Positions 1-6,142 of a stretch of 6,325 nt of DNA are shown here, piece after piece. The translations under genes were made by a program, and so were the position numbers. This DNA comes from Candidatus Culexmicrobium profundum. GTDB taxonomy: Archaea; Thermoproteota; Methanomethylicia; Culexarchaeales; Culexmicrobiaceae. A model generated the notes under the pieces. It was not told the origin of the DNA. It saw nothing but the letters and a program-made list of their open reading frames with translations, and did no database searches. Position 1 is the stretch's first letter, and each line of letters starts with the position of its first letter. The stretch is from assembly GCA_025061245.1 (NCBI GenBank), contig JANZKD010000161.1, positions 1 to 6,325 on the forward strand, written 5' to 3'.

Positions 1-600
1 GAGAAAACAGCAAAACAACTAGGAGAAGTATGGCCGGTGAAGGAGGGAAAATGCTACCTACTAGTAATAGTGGCAGAGCAAAGTAGAGATCAAATGCTCC
101 AAGAAAGCTTGAGAATAGCAGAAATGTGCCAGCAAAATGGAGCATTAGAACCCCTATTCGCAGAGCCGAGAGATCAGCAGGAGAGAATACTTAGAATTAG
201 AAGCAACATATATCTAGCCCTAAAACCAAACACAGCAGACATACTAGACACAACAGTACCACCAGCAAACATAGGAAAATTCATAGATGAAGTAGACAGA
301 ATAGCAGAGAAATATAATGCATATCTACCAGCCTACGGTCATGCTGGAGATGGAAACCTACACATACACATAATGGATGAAGGAAAAAGCATAGAATACA
401 TTGAAAAACTTAGAAACGAAATATACGACGCAGCATTCAAACTGGGAGGAGTAATAACAGGAGAACATGGAATAGGAAGAATAAGGAAATCAAGCCTAAC
501 CAACTACATGGACAAAAAACAACTAGAATTAATGAAGAAGATAAAGGAAGTATTCGACCCAAACAACATTTTAAATCCAGGAGCGGTAATACCTCTATAA
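1..600 (+). CDS. FAD-linked oxidase C-terminal part (GlcD / D-lactate dehydrogenase family), 5' truncated by window edge
   Basis: The frame is open from base 1 to the TAA at 598-600, so the visible 199 residues are the C-terminal part of a longer protein (family members are usually about 450-480 residues). A GTG at 37 is internal, not the start. The sequence shows the FAD-oxidase C-terminal domain hallmarks in order: YGHAGDGNLHIHI (from about base 331), GGVITGEHGIGR (about 442-480), and FDPNNILNPG near the end. Enzymes of this family oxidise 2-hydroxy acids such as glycolate or D-lactate using FAD held by an N-terminal domain that lies outside the window. Substrate cannot be decided from this part. 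The stop codon abuts the decayed asparagine-synthetase-like gene downstream, suggesting a former operon. The visible part has no frameshift or internal stop, so it appears intact. Confidence 0.9.
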   Translation, partial: EKTAKQLGEVWPVKEGKCYLLVIVAEQSRDQMLQESLRIAEMCQQNGALEPLFAEPRDQQERILRIRSNIYLALKPNTADILDTTVPPANIGKFIDEVDRIAEKYNAYLPAYGHAGDGNLHIHIMDEGKSIEYIEKLRNEIYDAAFKLGGVITGEHGIGRIRKSSLTNYMDKKQLELMKKIKEVFDPNNILNPGAVIPL

Positions 601-1951
601 CACAGGGAAAAATAATACCAATAATATTCGGCTACACAAGCAAAAACAAAGAACTGACAAACATTGAAGACCCCCTCATAAACACAGCCAAAAAACTCTA
701 CAACCAAACAATAGAAGTAATAAAACCCAAATCAAACACAATTATAGGCTACAGCAATGAAAACAACATAATAATAGACAAAAAAGATGGAAAAATAACA
801 ATAACCTACACAAACACCCCAAAAGCACTAGAATCAGACTCAACAAAAGTAGCGCTAACATCAAGCAAAATCAAAATAAAAGTAGATCACTTCAATACAA
901 AGAGAGTATACTTCTACCAAGACAAAAACCACATAGCCTTCAGCACATCACTAAGACACCTAACAAAAACAATGAAAAACTGGGAGTAGAAACAAAGCTA
1001 AACACCAAAGCAACACTCTTCTACCTAGCCACAGGCATACCGCCAATAAAACCACACTAATAAAGTGATTCACAAAAACATCTCCAGGAGAAAAAGTAAC
1101 AATAAAATAGAAAGCCATGAAAAAACAATCACTTATAAAGACTACATCAACTATTGAAAAACCACCAAACCTAACCGAGAAAATCCTAGAAACCACCTAT
1201 GAATGCATGAAGGAAGCAGTGAGAAAAAGAGTATAAAAAAGCGAGAAACCAGCCATAATGCTGAGTGGAGGTTTAGACTCAACCCTACTAGCAGCACTAA
1301 TAACAAGGTATAACGAGAACTTAACAGCCATAAACCTAGCAATCCTAAACCTATACAGCGAATATGAAAACGCACATAAAATCGCAGAATACCTAAACAT
1401 CCCCCATAATAAAACTAGAATTCAAAGCAAAGAGAGAAGAGATACCAGAAAAATATTCAGAGGCAATAAGCAGCATTGAAGAACCAACAGCAAAGCAGCC
1501 TTCATAAACCACTATGAAATACTAAGAGAGCTACAGAAAAGAGGCTACAAGGAAGTATATGCTGGACTCGGAGGATCAATCATAAGCATAGAAAGAACAA
1601 CACCCAACAAATACAACTGAAATCAAAAACACCATACCTAGATGCAAAACTAATGTTAACCATGTATAGGATACCATCAAAACTCAAATACCACACAAAA
1701 ATAAACAAATACATACTAATCAAGATAGCAGAGAAATACAACCTACAATCAAAAAGCTACCTAAAACAGTAAGAAAGGGAAGAATGAAACAAGTCATAAA
1801 CCCCTTAATTGAAAATGAAACATTAATCCATGAAATATACGATGAAATAGGAGGCTACATTGAGAATTCATACTTATCACATCTAATAAGAAAGGAATTA
1901 GAATCTAAAAACAAGGAAACAAAAATAAGAATAATATACCTATGGCTATGA
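597..1951 (+). pseudogene. Decayed asparagine-synthetase-like protein (N-type ATP-pyrophosphatase), multiple frameshifts and stops
   Basis: One protein of about 450 codons can be followed through successive frames. Approximate segments: 597-975 (frame 3; ends in KRVYFYQDKNHIAFSTSLRH, like the N-terminal domain of AsnB); 977-1050 (frame 2; LNTKATLFYLATGIPP); 1052-1410 (frame 1; TLIK, SPGEKVTIK, then the pyrophosphatase loop SGGLDS at 1264-1281); 1412-1485 (frame 2; KYSEAISSIEEP); 1486-1620 (frame 1; SKAAFINHY, GYKEVYAGLGGS at about 1543-1578); 1617-1772 (frame 3; KTPYLDAKL, KYILIKIAEKYNL); and 1754-1951 (frame 2). Frame 1 also carries stops at 1066-1068 (TGA), 1108-1110 (TAG) and 1234-1236 (TAA). 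Intact relatives activate a carboxylate with ATP and transfer ammonia. No ATG, GTG or TTG precedes the first segment, and there is no MCGI start, so the amidotransferase cysteine is absent. The usual GGDE is GGS, and the stretch between it and PYLD looks shortened. The last segment is assigned mainly by position. The family call rests on motif recall; the decay is directly visible. Confidence 0.85.
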
Positions 1952-2010
1952 CTTAAAACAAATAAAGATTAACAACCTAATCTTATTAGAAAGCAGGACT
2001 GTGAATAGTA
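1952..2010 (+). promoter_or_regulatory. Candidate promoter region of the downstream glycosyltransferase, with inverted repeat
   Basis: This 59-base gap lies between the end of the dead gene and the ATG at 2011. A TATA-like element, ACTTAAAACA, sits at 1951-1960, which would place initiation about 25 bases downstream, near 1980-1985. Exactly there is an inverted repeat: AATAAAGATTA (1961-1971), a six-base loop ACAACC, and TAATCTTATT (1978-1987). The arms pair over about ten bases with one bulged A. The ribosome-binding site is weak (GTGA at 2001-2004). The element fits an archaeal promoter with an operator-like repeat, but AT-rich sequence makes chance matches likely. Confidence 0.3.
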
Positions 2011-2799
2011 ATGATTAAGAACGAAGCGGAAACAAACACAGAGAAAAACGTGAAATTTAGCGTTGTAATGCCAATACATAATGAAGAGAAATTTCTATAC
2101 TATAGCCTACCATCAATATACAGGTTAAAGCCCGACGAAGTAATCTTAATCTTTGACAGGTGCACAGACAACAGCCTGAAAGTAGCCAGAAAAATAGCCA
2201 GACATTTCAAATATCTAGAAAAAACAAGATTTATAGAATTAAATGAACCATCACCAGAATGGAGATTTAGAGTAGCCTTCCTAAGAAGATACGGCTTCAA
2301 ACTAGCTAAAAACAACATTATACTCAATACAGATGCAGATACAATACTGGACACAAAAATAAGAGAACACATAAGAGAAATAAGCAAAGGCAACGTGGCT
2401 TTAATAAGTTTTGGAAGGAAAAATTATCCAATAACATTTCAAGACTTCATAACTAGATTAGCATCAACAATAAACCCAAAAATTGGATTTACAGGAATAT
2501 ATGCCTTCTCAAAGAAAGCTTGGATAGAAACAGAAGATCAAGAAAAAGTTAAAAAAATAATAAGAGCGGAAGACACACACTTAAAAGAATCAATATCTAA
2601 AAAATATAAGACACTTTTTATAAAGACCAACTCTATACATTTAAGGCCAAGAGAAACTAAGGAAAGACGCTACATAAAAGGCTATTTATATTGGGCTGTG
2701 AAAAGAAATCCACTTTGGAAAGTTATTCTACACAGTCTAATATATTTAAGACCAGAAGTACTTTCAGGGTATATTTATGCGAAAAGAAAAATACCATAA
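2011..2799 (+). CDS. Family 2 glycosyltransferase (GT-A fold)
   Basis: This intact 262-residue protein transfers a sugar from a nucleotide-activated donor, probably at the cytoplasmic face of the membrane during surface-glycan assembly. After a polar leader of about 15 residues, the Rossmann-like nucleotide-binding half begins with FSVVMPIHNEE (16-26) and runs through VILIFDRCTDNS (44-55), where most GT2 enzymes have a DDGS-type turn. The metal-binding DxD is NTDAD at 106-110, and AEDTHLKE at 186-193 supplies the likely ED catalytic-base motif, followed by HLRPRE at 210-215. There is no convincing membrane span, so it is probably soluble or peripheral. ATG at 2011 has only a weak upstream GTGA, but no better in-frame start is seen. 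It follows a dead gene and ends 7 bases from a convergent glycosyltransferase. The donor and acceptor are unknown. Membership of GT2 is secure; anything finer is not. Confidence 0.85.
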   Translation: MIKNEAETNTEKNVKFSVVMPIHNEEKFLYYSLPSIYRLKPDEVILIFDRCTDNSLKVARKIARHFKYLEKTRFIELNEPSPEWRFRVAFLRRYGFKLAKNNIILNTDADTILDTKIREHIREISKGNVALISFGRKNYPITFQDFITRLASTINPKIGFTGIYAFSKKAWIETEDQEKVKKIIRAEDTHLKESISKKYKTLFIKTNSIHLRPRETKERRYIKGYLYWAVKRNPLWKVILHSLIYLRPEVLSGYIYAKRKIP

Positions 2800-2806
2800 T
2801 AAGCAT

Positions 2807-3616
2807 CTAATAAGAGAAACGACCTAAAATACGTCTAACAAAATATCGTTTTTGGAAATCAGGGACGAATGAAGCTAAATCTTCATAGCAAACAACATCA
2901 CTTGATAAATAACCCTTAAGCATACTGAAAAACCCCTTAAATCCAAAATCAATACATCTACGCAAAGCAAATAACCACCAATAATTCAAAGCCCTCATAG
3001 CCTTACCCCAATGATATGCCCTTTTAGGAGAAGAAGAAGTCTTTCTATATAAGATGAAAAGTAAATCCTTGAAAACCTTAACTTTACACCCATCCATGAG
3101 AGCCCTAAAAATAATGTAACTTTCAAAACCATAATTTAGGGGATACCTATAACCAACCGTTTTAAACCAATTAGACTCAATTATCCTTCCAGACCCTCTA
3201 ACTGCAAGAAAACTAGTTCTCTCACCAATTGCAATTCCACTTGCAATAGTTATATTATAACTATTCATTCTCCTAACAAGTTTAGAAACATAGTAGCTAG
3301 GATAAAAAGCATCTGCACCACTAACCATCACATAATCAACACCAACATCTCTAAGCACTTTAAAACCTTGATTAAATACACTTGCAAGTTCAGGTCTTCC
3401 AGCCCAACTTTCATCATGTCTAGGTAAAGATACAACATAATCAGAAAACCTTCTCGCAATAACCAGAGTCTTATCTATACTTCCATCATCAACAACTACA
3501 ATATATGGTTTCAACAACTGATTTCTAAGACTTCTTAAACATCTACCAATATTAGCCTCTTCATCCCTTGCAATTACAATGCATCCAACTTTACACTTAA
3601 TGTCACTAGAGATCAA
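2807..3616 (-). CDS. Family 2 glycosyltransferase, TTG start
   Basis: The 269-residue protein has a classic GT2 N-terminal half: CIVIARDEEANIGRCLRSL (12-30), then VVVDDGSIDKT (40-50) for nucleotide binding, and a metal-site motif SGADAFYP at 99-106. NYGFESY at 161-167 supplies a plausible catalytic acidic residue. The basic, aromatic C-terminal part (HWGKAMRALNYWW, about 202-214) may lie against the membrane. The start is taken as TTG at 3614-3616 because GTGAGGGG lies just upstream (GAGG ends 4 bases before it), an in-frame stop (TGA at 3623-3625) blocks extension, and the first in-frame ATG would remove the conserved DDGS region. It is little like the convergent GT2 at 2011-2799, so the two are not a recent duplication. 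It is the last gene of the - strand run, 190 bases after ugd, and may use UDP-glucuronate or another acidic donor made by its neighbours; that is inference from position. Confidence 0.85.
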   Translation of the reverse strand: MISSDIKCKVGCIVIARDEEANIGRCLRSLRNQLLKPYIVVVDDGSIDKTLVIARRFSDYVVSLPRHDESWAGRPELASVFNQGFKVLRDVGVDYVMVSGADAFYPSYYVSKLVRRMNSYNITIASGIAIGERTSFLAVRGSGRIIESNWFKTVGYRYPLNYGFESYIIFRALMDGCKVKVFKDLLFILYRKTSSSPKRAYHWGKAMRALNYWWLFALRRCIDFGFKGFFSMLKGYLSSDVVCYEDLASFVPDFQKRYFVRRILGRFSY

Positions 3617-3642
3617 GACCCCTCACATATAATTACAGAACC

Positions 3643-3665
3643 ATAATTTCAAATTATAGTTTTCC
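3643..3665 (-). promoter_or_regulatory. Candidate promoter with perfect AT palindrome, upstream of the TTG-start glycosyltransferase
   Basis: On the - strand the stretch reads GGAAAACTATAATTTG, a purine-rich BRE-like stretch followed by a TATA-like element. It sits 30-45 bases upstream of the TTG start, a spacing that suits a short-leader archaeal transcript. The element overlaps a perfect palindrome, ATAATTT-C-AAATTAT, at 3643-3657. Such a palindrome over the TATA element could be a repressor site, though a 7-base arm can arise by chance in sequence this rich in A and T. It would give the glycosyltransferase a promoter separate from the galU-ugd transcript. Confidence 0.3.
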
Positions 3666-3760
3666 TAAACCCTAATTACAAATAAAACATAGAATTGAAA
3701 GAAAGTTAACTCAATAAACGTTGACAGCATATACTCATCGATTAGTCTGCGCCAATTCAA
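3665..3760 (-). CDS. Possible small protein of 31 residues between ugd and the glycosyltransferase
   Basis: The - strand carries AAGGAAGGTGAT at 3769-3780, close to the full complement of the archaeal 16S 3' end. Nine bases after its GGTGA is a TTG that opens a 32-codon frame ending in TAG at 3665-3667. The predicted peptide starts MNWRRLIDEYM and continues into a hydrophobic, aromatic stretch (about residues 15-31, rich in F, L, V and I) that could be a membrane segment. It lies in the ugd to glycosyltransferase gap, 46 bases after the ugd stop, in the same orientation. I recognise no family. A 32-codon frame is easy to find by chance; the ribosome-binding site is the only real support. It could equally be the remnant of a lost gene. 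Confidence 0.22.
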   Translation of the reverse strand: MNWRRLIDEYMLSTFIELTFFQFYVLFVIRV

Positions 3761-3806
3761 TTAAAACAATCACCTTCCTTATAAGAAAACTACTTCACTA
3801 AAACAC

Positions 3807-5153
3807 TTAATCTACAAATTTACCTAGACCTATCGCTGCAAACTTCAATTTAGAGGAAAACTCTTTGGGATGAAATATTCTTCTCCCATCGATTACCGCC
3901 GGAGTCTTCATATATTTAATGAAGTCTTCAGGAGTTAATTCTCTAAATTCATCCCATTCCGTGACAAGTATGGCACAGTCAGCATCTCTGAGGCAATCAA
4001 CAATAGAGGAGGCATATTCAATTGAATCTCCAAAAATTTTCTTTGCATTATCCATGGCAGCAGGATCATACGCTACAACAACGGCGCCTTCCTCAATCAA
4101 CTTGTTGATGATTCCAATTGAAACAGCGTTACGCATATCATCAGTACCAGGCTTAAAAGCCAACCCTAAAATGGCTATCCTCTTACCCTTCAACCTCCTA
4201 ATAAGCTTCTTAGCCATCTCAACTGCTCTAAGTGGCTGAAGCTCATTAACCCTCCTCACCGCATCAAGTAAAATGGGATTATAACTTAATTTCTTAGAAA
4301 AAGCAATTAACGCATCTAAATCCTTAGGGAAACAAGAGCCACCCCAACCCAACCCGGCATTAAGGAAAAGATGATTAATACGATGATCTAACCCCAACCC
4401 CCTAGCAATTAGAGTTACATCCGCACCCTTAACTTTCTCACAAATATTAGCTATTTCATTAATGAAGCTAATCTTCATAGCCAAAAAAGCATTATTAGCA
4501 TACTTAATAAACTCAGCATTCTCAAGAGTAGTCCTCAACATTGGAGGCAAATCATCCCCATAAAACTCAACGTAAAGCCTCTTTAATAGGTCTCCAGATT
4601 CAGAGTCGAATTCCCCAATAATAACTCTATCAGAATTAAAGATGTCATTGATAGCAGAACCCTCCCTCAAAAACTCGGGATTCATACACAAACCAAAATC
4701 AACACCACACTTCTTACCACTAAAACGCTCAACAACTCTCTTAACTATATTACGCGTAGTACCCGGAGTGACGGTACTCCTAACAACAATTAGATGGTAA
4801 TCATCTTTATCCTTCAATGCAACCCCAATGCTGCGAGAAACACTCCTAATATATTTTAAATCAATACTTCCATCAGGCTTGCTAGGAGTACCAACACAAA
4901 TAAAGGATGCAAAGCTGTTTAAAACAGCCTCCTTAGCATTAATAGTGCAACGAAAATTATTTTCACCCAAAACTTTAGTTAACAAATCCTTCAATTTAGA
5001 CTCATAAAATGGAGTCTCACCACTATTAATCAGCTTAACTTTAACTGTATCAACATCAACACCAACAACATTAAAACCTCTACTTGCAAGACAAACAGAG
5101 AAAGTTAAACCCACATAACCTAAACCAAAAACTGAAACTTTCTTCACATCCAT
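3807..5153 (-). CDS. ugd: UDP-glucose 6-dehydrogenase
   Basis: This enzyme oxidises UDP-glucose twice with NAD+ to UDP-glucuronate in the cytoplasm. Counting from the ATG at 5151-5153 (448 residues, normal for the family), the NAD-binding domain has GLGYVG at 10-15 and the acidic VDVD at 32-35, followed by CVGTP near 86-90, STVTPGTT near 126-133 and NPEFLREGSA near 158-167. The conserved EFIKYANNAF near 214-223 and the catalytic cysteine in GGSCFPKD (Cys about 274) are present, then the C-terminal UDP-binding domain with KPGTDDMR near 334-341. GGSCFPKD and NPEFLREGSA favour the UDP-glucose enzyme over the UDP-N-acetylmannosamine type. A TTG two codons upstream (5157-5159) touches the GGAGGT ribosome-binding site, so the ATG, six bases from it, is the better start. 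The gene begins 13 bases after the galU stop, so the two are almost certainly co-transcribed and consecutive in the pathway. Confidence 0.93.
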   Translation of the reverse strand: MDVKKVSVFGLGYVGLTFSVCLASRGFNVVGVDVDTVKVKLINSGETPFYESKLKDLLTKVLGENNFRCTINAKEAVLNSFASFICVGTPSKPDGSIDLKYIRSVSRSIGVALKDKDDYHLIVVRSTVTPGTTRNIVKRVVERFSGKKCGVDFGLCMNPEFLREGSAINDIFNSDRVIIGEFDSESGDLLKRLYVEFYGDDLPPMLRTTLENAEFIKYANNAFLAMKISFINEIANICEKVKGADVTLIARGLGLDHRINHLFLNAGLGWGGSCFPKDLDALIAFSKKLSYNPILLDAVRRVNELQPLRAVEMAKKLIRRLKGKRIAILGLAFKPGTDDMRNAVSIGIINKLIEEGAVVVAYDPAAMDNAKKIFGDSIEYASSIVDCLRDADCAILVTEWDEFRELTPEDFIKYMKTPAVIDGRRIFHPKEFSSKLKFAAIGLGKFVD

Positions 5154-5159
5154 AAACAA

Positions 5160-5165
5160 ACCTCC
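5160..5165 (-). promoter_or_regulatory. Ribosome-binding site of ugd, deciding its start
   Basis: GGAGGT on the - strand lies one base after the galU stop (TGA, 5167-5169). Its spacing to ATG at 5151-5153 is six bases, whereas it directly abuts the in-frame TTG at 5157-5159. This favours the ATG and suggests that ribosomes finishing galU re-engage for ugd. Confidence 0.65.
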
Positions 5166-5166
5166 A

Positions 5167-6006
5167 TCAAAACATTTCAGAAAAAAGCTTTAAAGCCCTT
5201 AAATAATGCTCCGGCAAGCCTAAATCAACCCTACTACCCTTAATCTTTAAAGCATGAATTTGCTTCTCACTCCTTAAGAGATAATCAATCGCATCAGTCA
5301 ATTGATGTTCCCCACTCTTAGGCTTAGTTTCCTTTAAGGCATGAAAGAGAGAGCCATTAAACAAGTATACAGCCACAATAGCATTATTACTTGGAGAAAA
5401 CTTGGGCTTCTCAACCACACGTTCAACCACAATATAATCACCAATCTCTTCACCTACAATAACACCATAAAGCTCAGGATTATCAACCTTCTCATATAGT
5501 AAGACACCATCTAAACCATGCTTCTCATAATGATCAATCATCATAGAAAGATTACTGCTATGATTAGGATATAAAATGTCATCACCTGCATGTATGAAGA
5601 ATGGTTCAGACGCCATGAAGGGTGCAGCTCTCAAAACAGCATCACCAAAACCCCTGGGAACAGGCTGATTAACCATCAAAATATTACATTTTTCAAGCTT
5701 ATTATAGAAAACTCTAAGTCTATCAGCCAACTTAGACTTACCAATATGCTCTAAATGCTCAACATATTTCCAGTCTGGTGTAAAGTAATCCTCAATTATG
5801 CGCTTACCCCTACCAACAATAAAGTAGAAGTATCTAACTCCAACATCATACAGGGCATCAAAAATAAAGTGTAATACTGGTTTAAACTCGAAGGAAGCAT
5901 CAGTCTTAACTACAACTGGGAGCATCTCCTTAGGAACCTCTTTAGTATATGGAAGCATCCTAGTACCTAAACCAGCAGCAGGAATAATAGCAGACTTAAC
6001 AATCAT
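5167..6006 (-). CDS. galU: UTP-glucose-1-phosphate uridylyltransferase, crenarchaeal type
   Basis: This enzyme makes UDP-glucose and pyrophosphate from UTP and glucose 1-phosphate. The 279-residue protein begins with the nucleotidyltransferase signature IIPAAGLGTRMLPYTKEVPKEMLPV (7-31, split here as IIPAAGLGTRMLPY and TKEVPKEMLPV). It then has FIVGRGKRIIEDYFTPDW (62-79), NQPVPRGFGDAVL (113-125), HAGDD (139-143) holding the likely metal-binding aspartates, VVEKP (197-201), GEHQLTDAI (232-240) and VDLGLPEHYLRAL (260-272). The extra stretch between LPVV and KPVL (about 33-42) and the FTPDW region match, from memory, the crenarchaeal group rather than the bacterial GalU group, and this is the best taxonomic clue in the window. 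The ATG start at 6004-6006 is preceded by GGTGA (6011-6015) four bases away. It sits directly upstream of ugd and supplies that enzyme's substrate. It has no visible defect. Confidence 0.93.
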   Translation of the reverse strand: MIVKSAIIPAAGLGTRMLPYTKEVPKEMLPVVVKTDASFEFKPVLHFIFDALYDVGVRYFYFIVGRGKRIIEDYFTPDWKYVEHLEHIGKSKLADRLRVFYNKLEKCNILMVNQPVPRGFGDAVLRAAPFMASEPFFIHAGDDILYPNHSSNLSMMIDHYEKHGLDGVLLYEKVDNPELYGVIVGEEIGDYIVVERVVEKPKFSPSNNAIVAVYLFNGSLFHALKETKPKSGEHQLTDAIDYLLRSEKQIHALKIKGSRVDLGLPEHYLRALKLFSEMF

Positions 6007-6142
6007 TAAATCACCAATAAATAATTGAAGTAATGAACATAAAAAATAAGCGACAAAGTATAGTAATTGAAAATAAAGCCCTATGAACGTAAATAAACGA
6101 AAATTTAAAGTTACTAATTGGTCTAATGCTGATTAACTTGAG
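6007..6142 (-). promoter_or_regulatory. Intergenic region with candidate TATA element for galU-ugd
   Basis: The 136-base gap after neuB contains CTTTAAATTT on the - strand (6101-6110), a good match to an archaeal TATA element. It would place initiation about 25 bases downstream, near 6078-6082, leaving a leader of about 75 bases before galU. A six-T run on the - strand (6041-6046) and other T-rich patches could end a neuB transcript, but they lie downstream of the predicted start, so they would more plausibly sit within the leader. I see no RNA gene or further ORF in the gap. Confidence 0.35.

Noticed and set aside
504..1400. Several - strand ORFs of 67-78 codons opposite the oxidase end and the dead gene
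   Set aside because: They lie antisense to clear protein homology on the + strand, have skewed F/L/S/V composition typical of the complement of A-rich coding sequence, and show no motif or ribosome-binding site.
1258..1479. A 73-codon + strand ORF starting MLSGGLDS as an independent gene
   Set aside because: It starts inside the pyrophosphatase loop of the larger dead gene and homology continues upstream through a stop and downstream in another frame, so it is a fragment.
1784..1951. A 55-codon ORF (start MKQVINPL) as a separate small gene
   Set aside because: Its frame is open further upstream and joins the synthetase-like sequence, there is no clear ribosome-binding site, and its position fits the C-terminal tail of the dead gene. 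It remains the least certain segment.
597..1951. Sequencing or assembly error as the sole cause of the frameshifts
   Set aside because: Three nonsense changes fit substitutions rather than indels, and about 3.5 kb of flanking ORFs in the same A-rich composition show no frameshift. It could still explain an individual indel near an A run.
2100..2393. 97-codon - strand ORF
   Set aside because: It is fully antisense to the conserved half of the + strand glycosyltransferase and has no recognisable features.
3919..4239. 106-codon + strand ORF
   Set aside because: It is antisense to the conserved C-terminal domain of ugd; its serine- and alanine-rich product has no motif.
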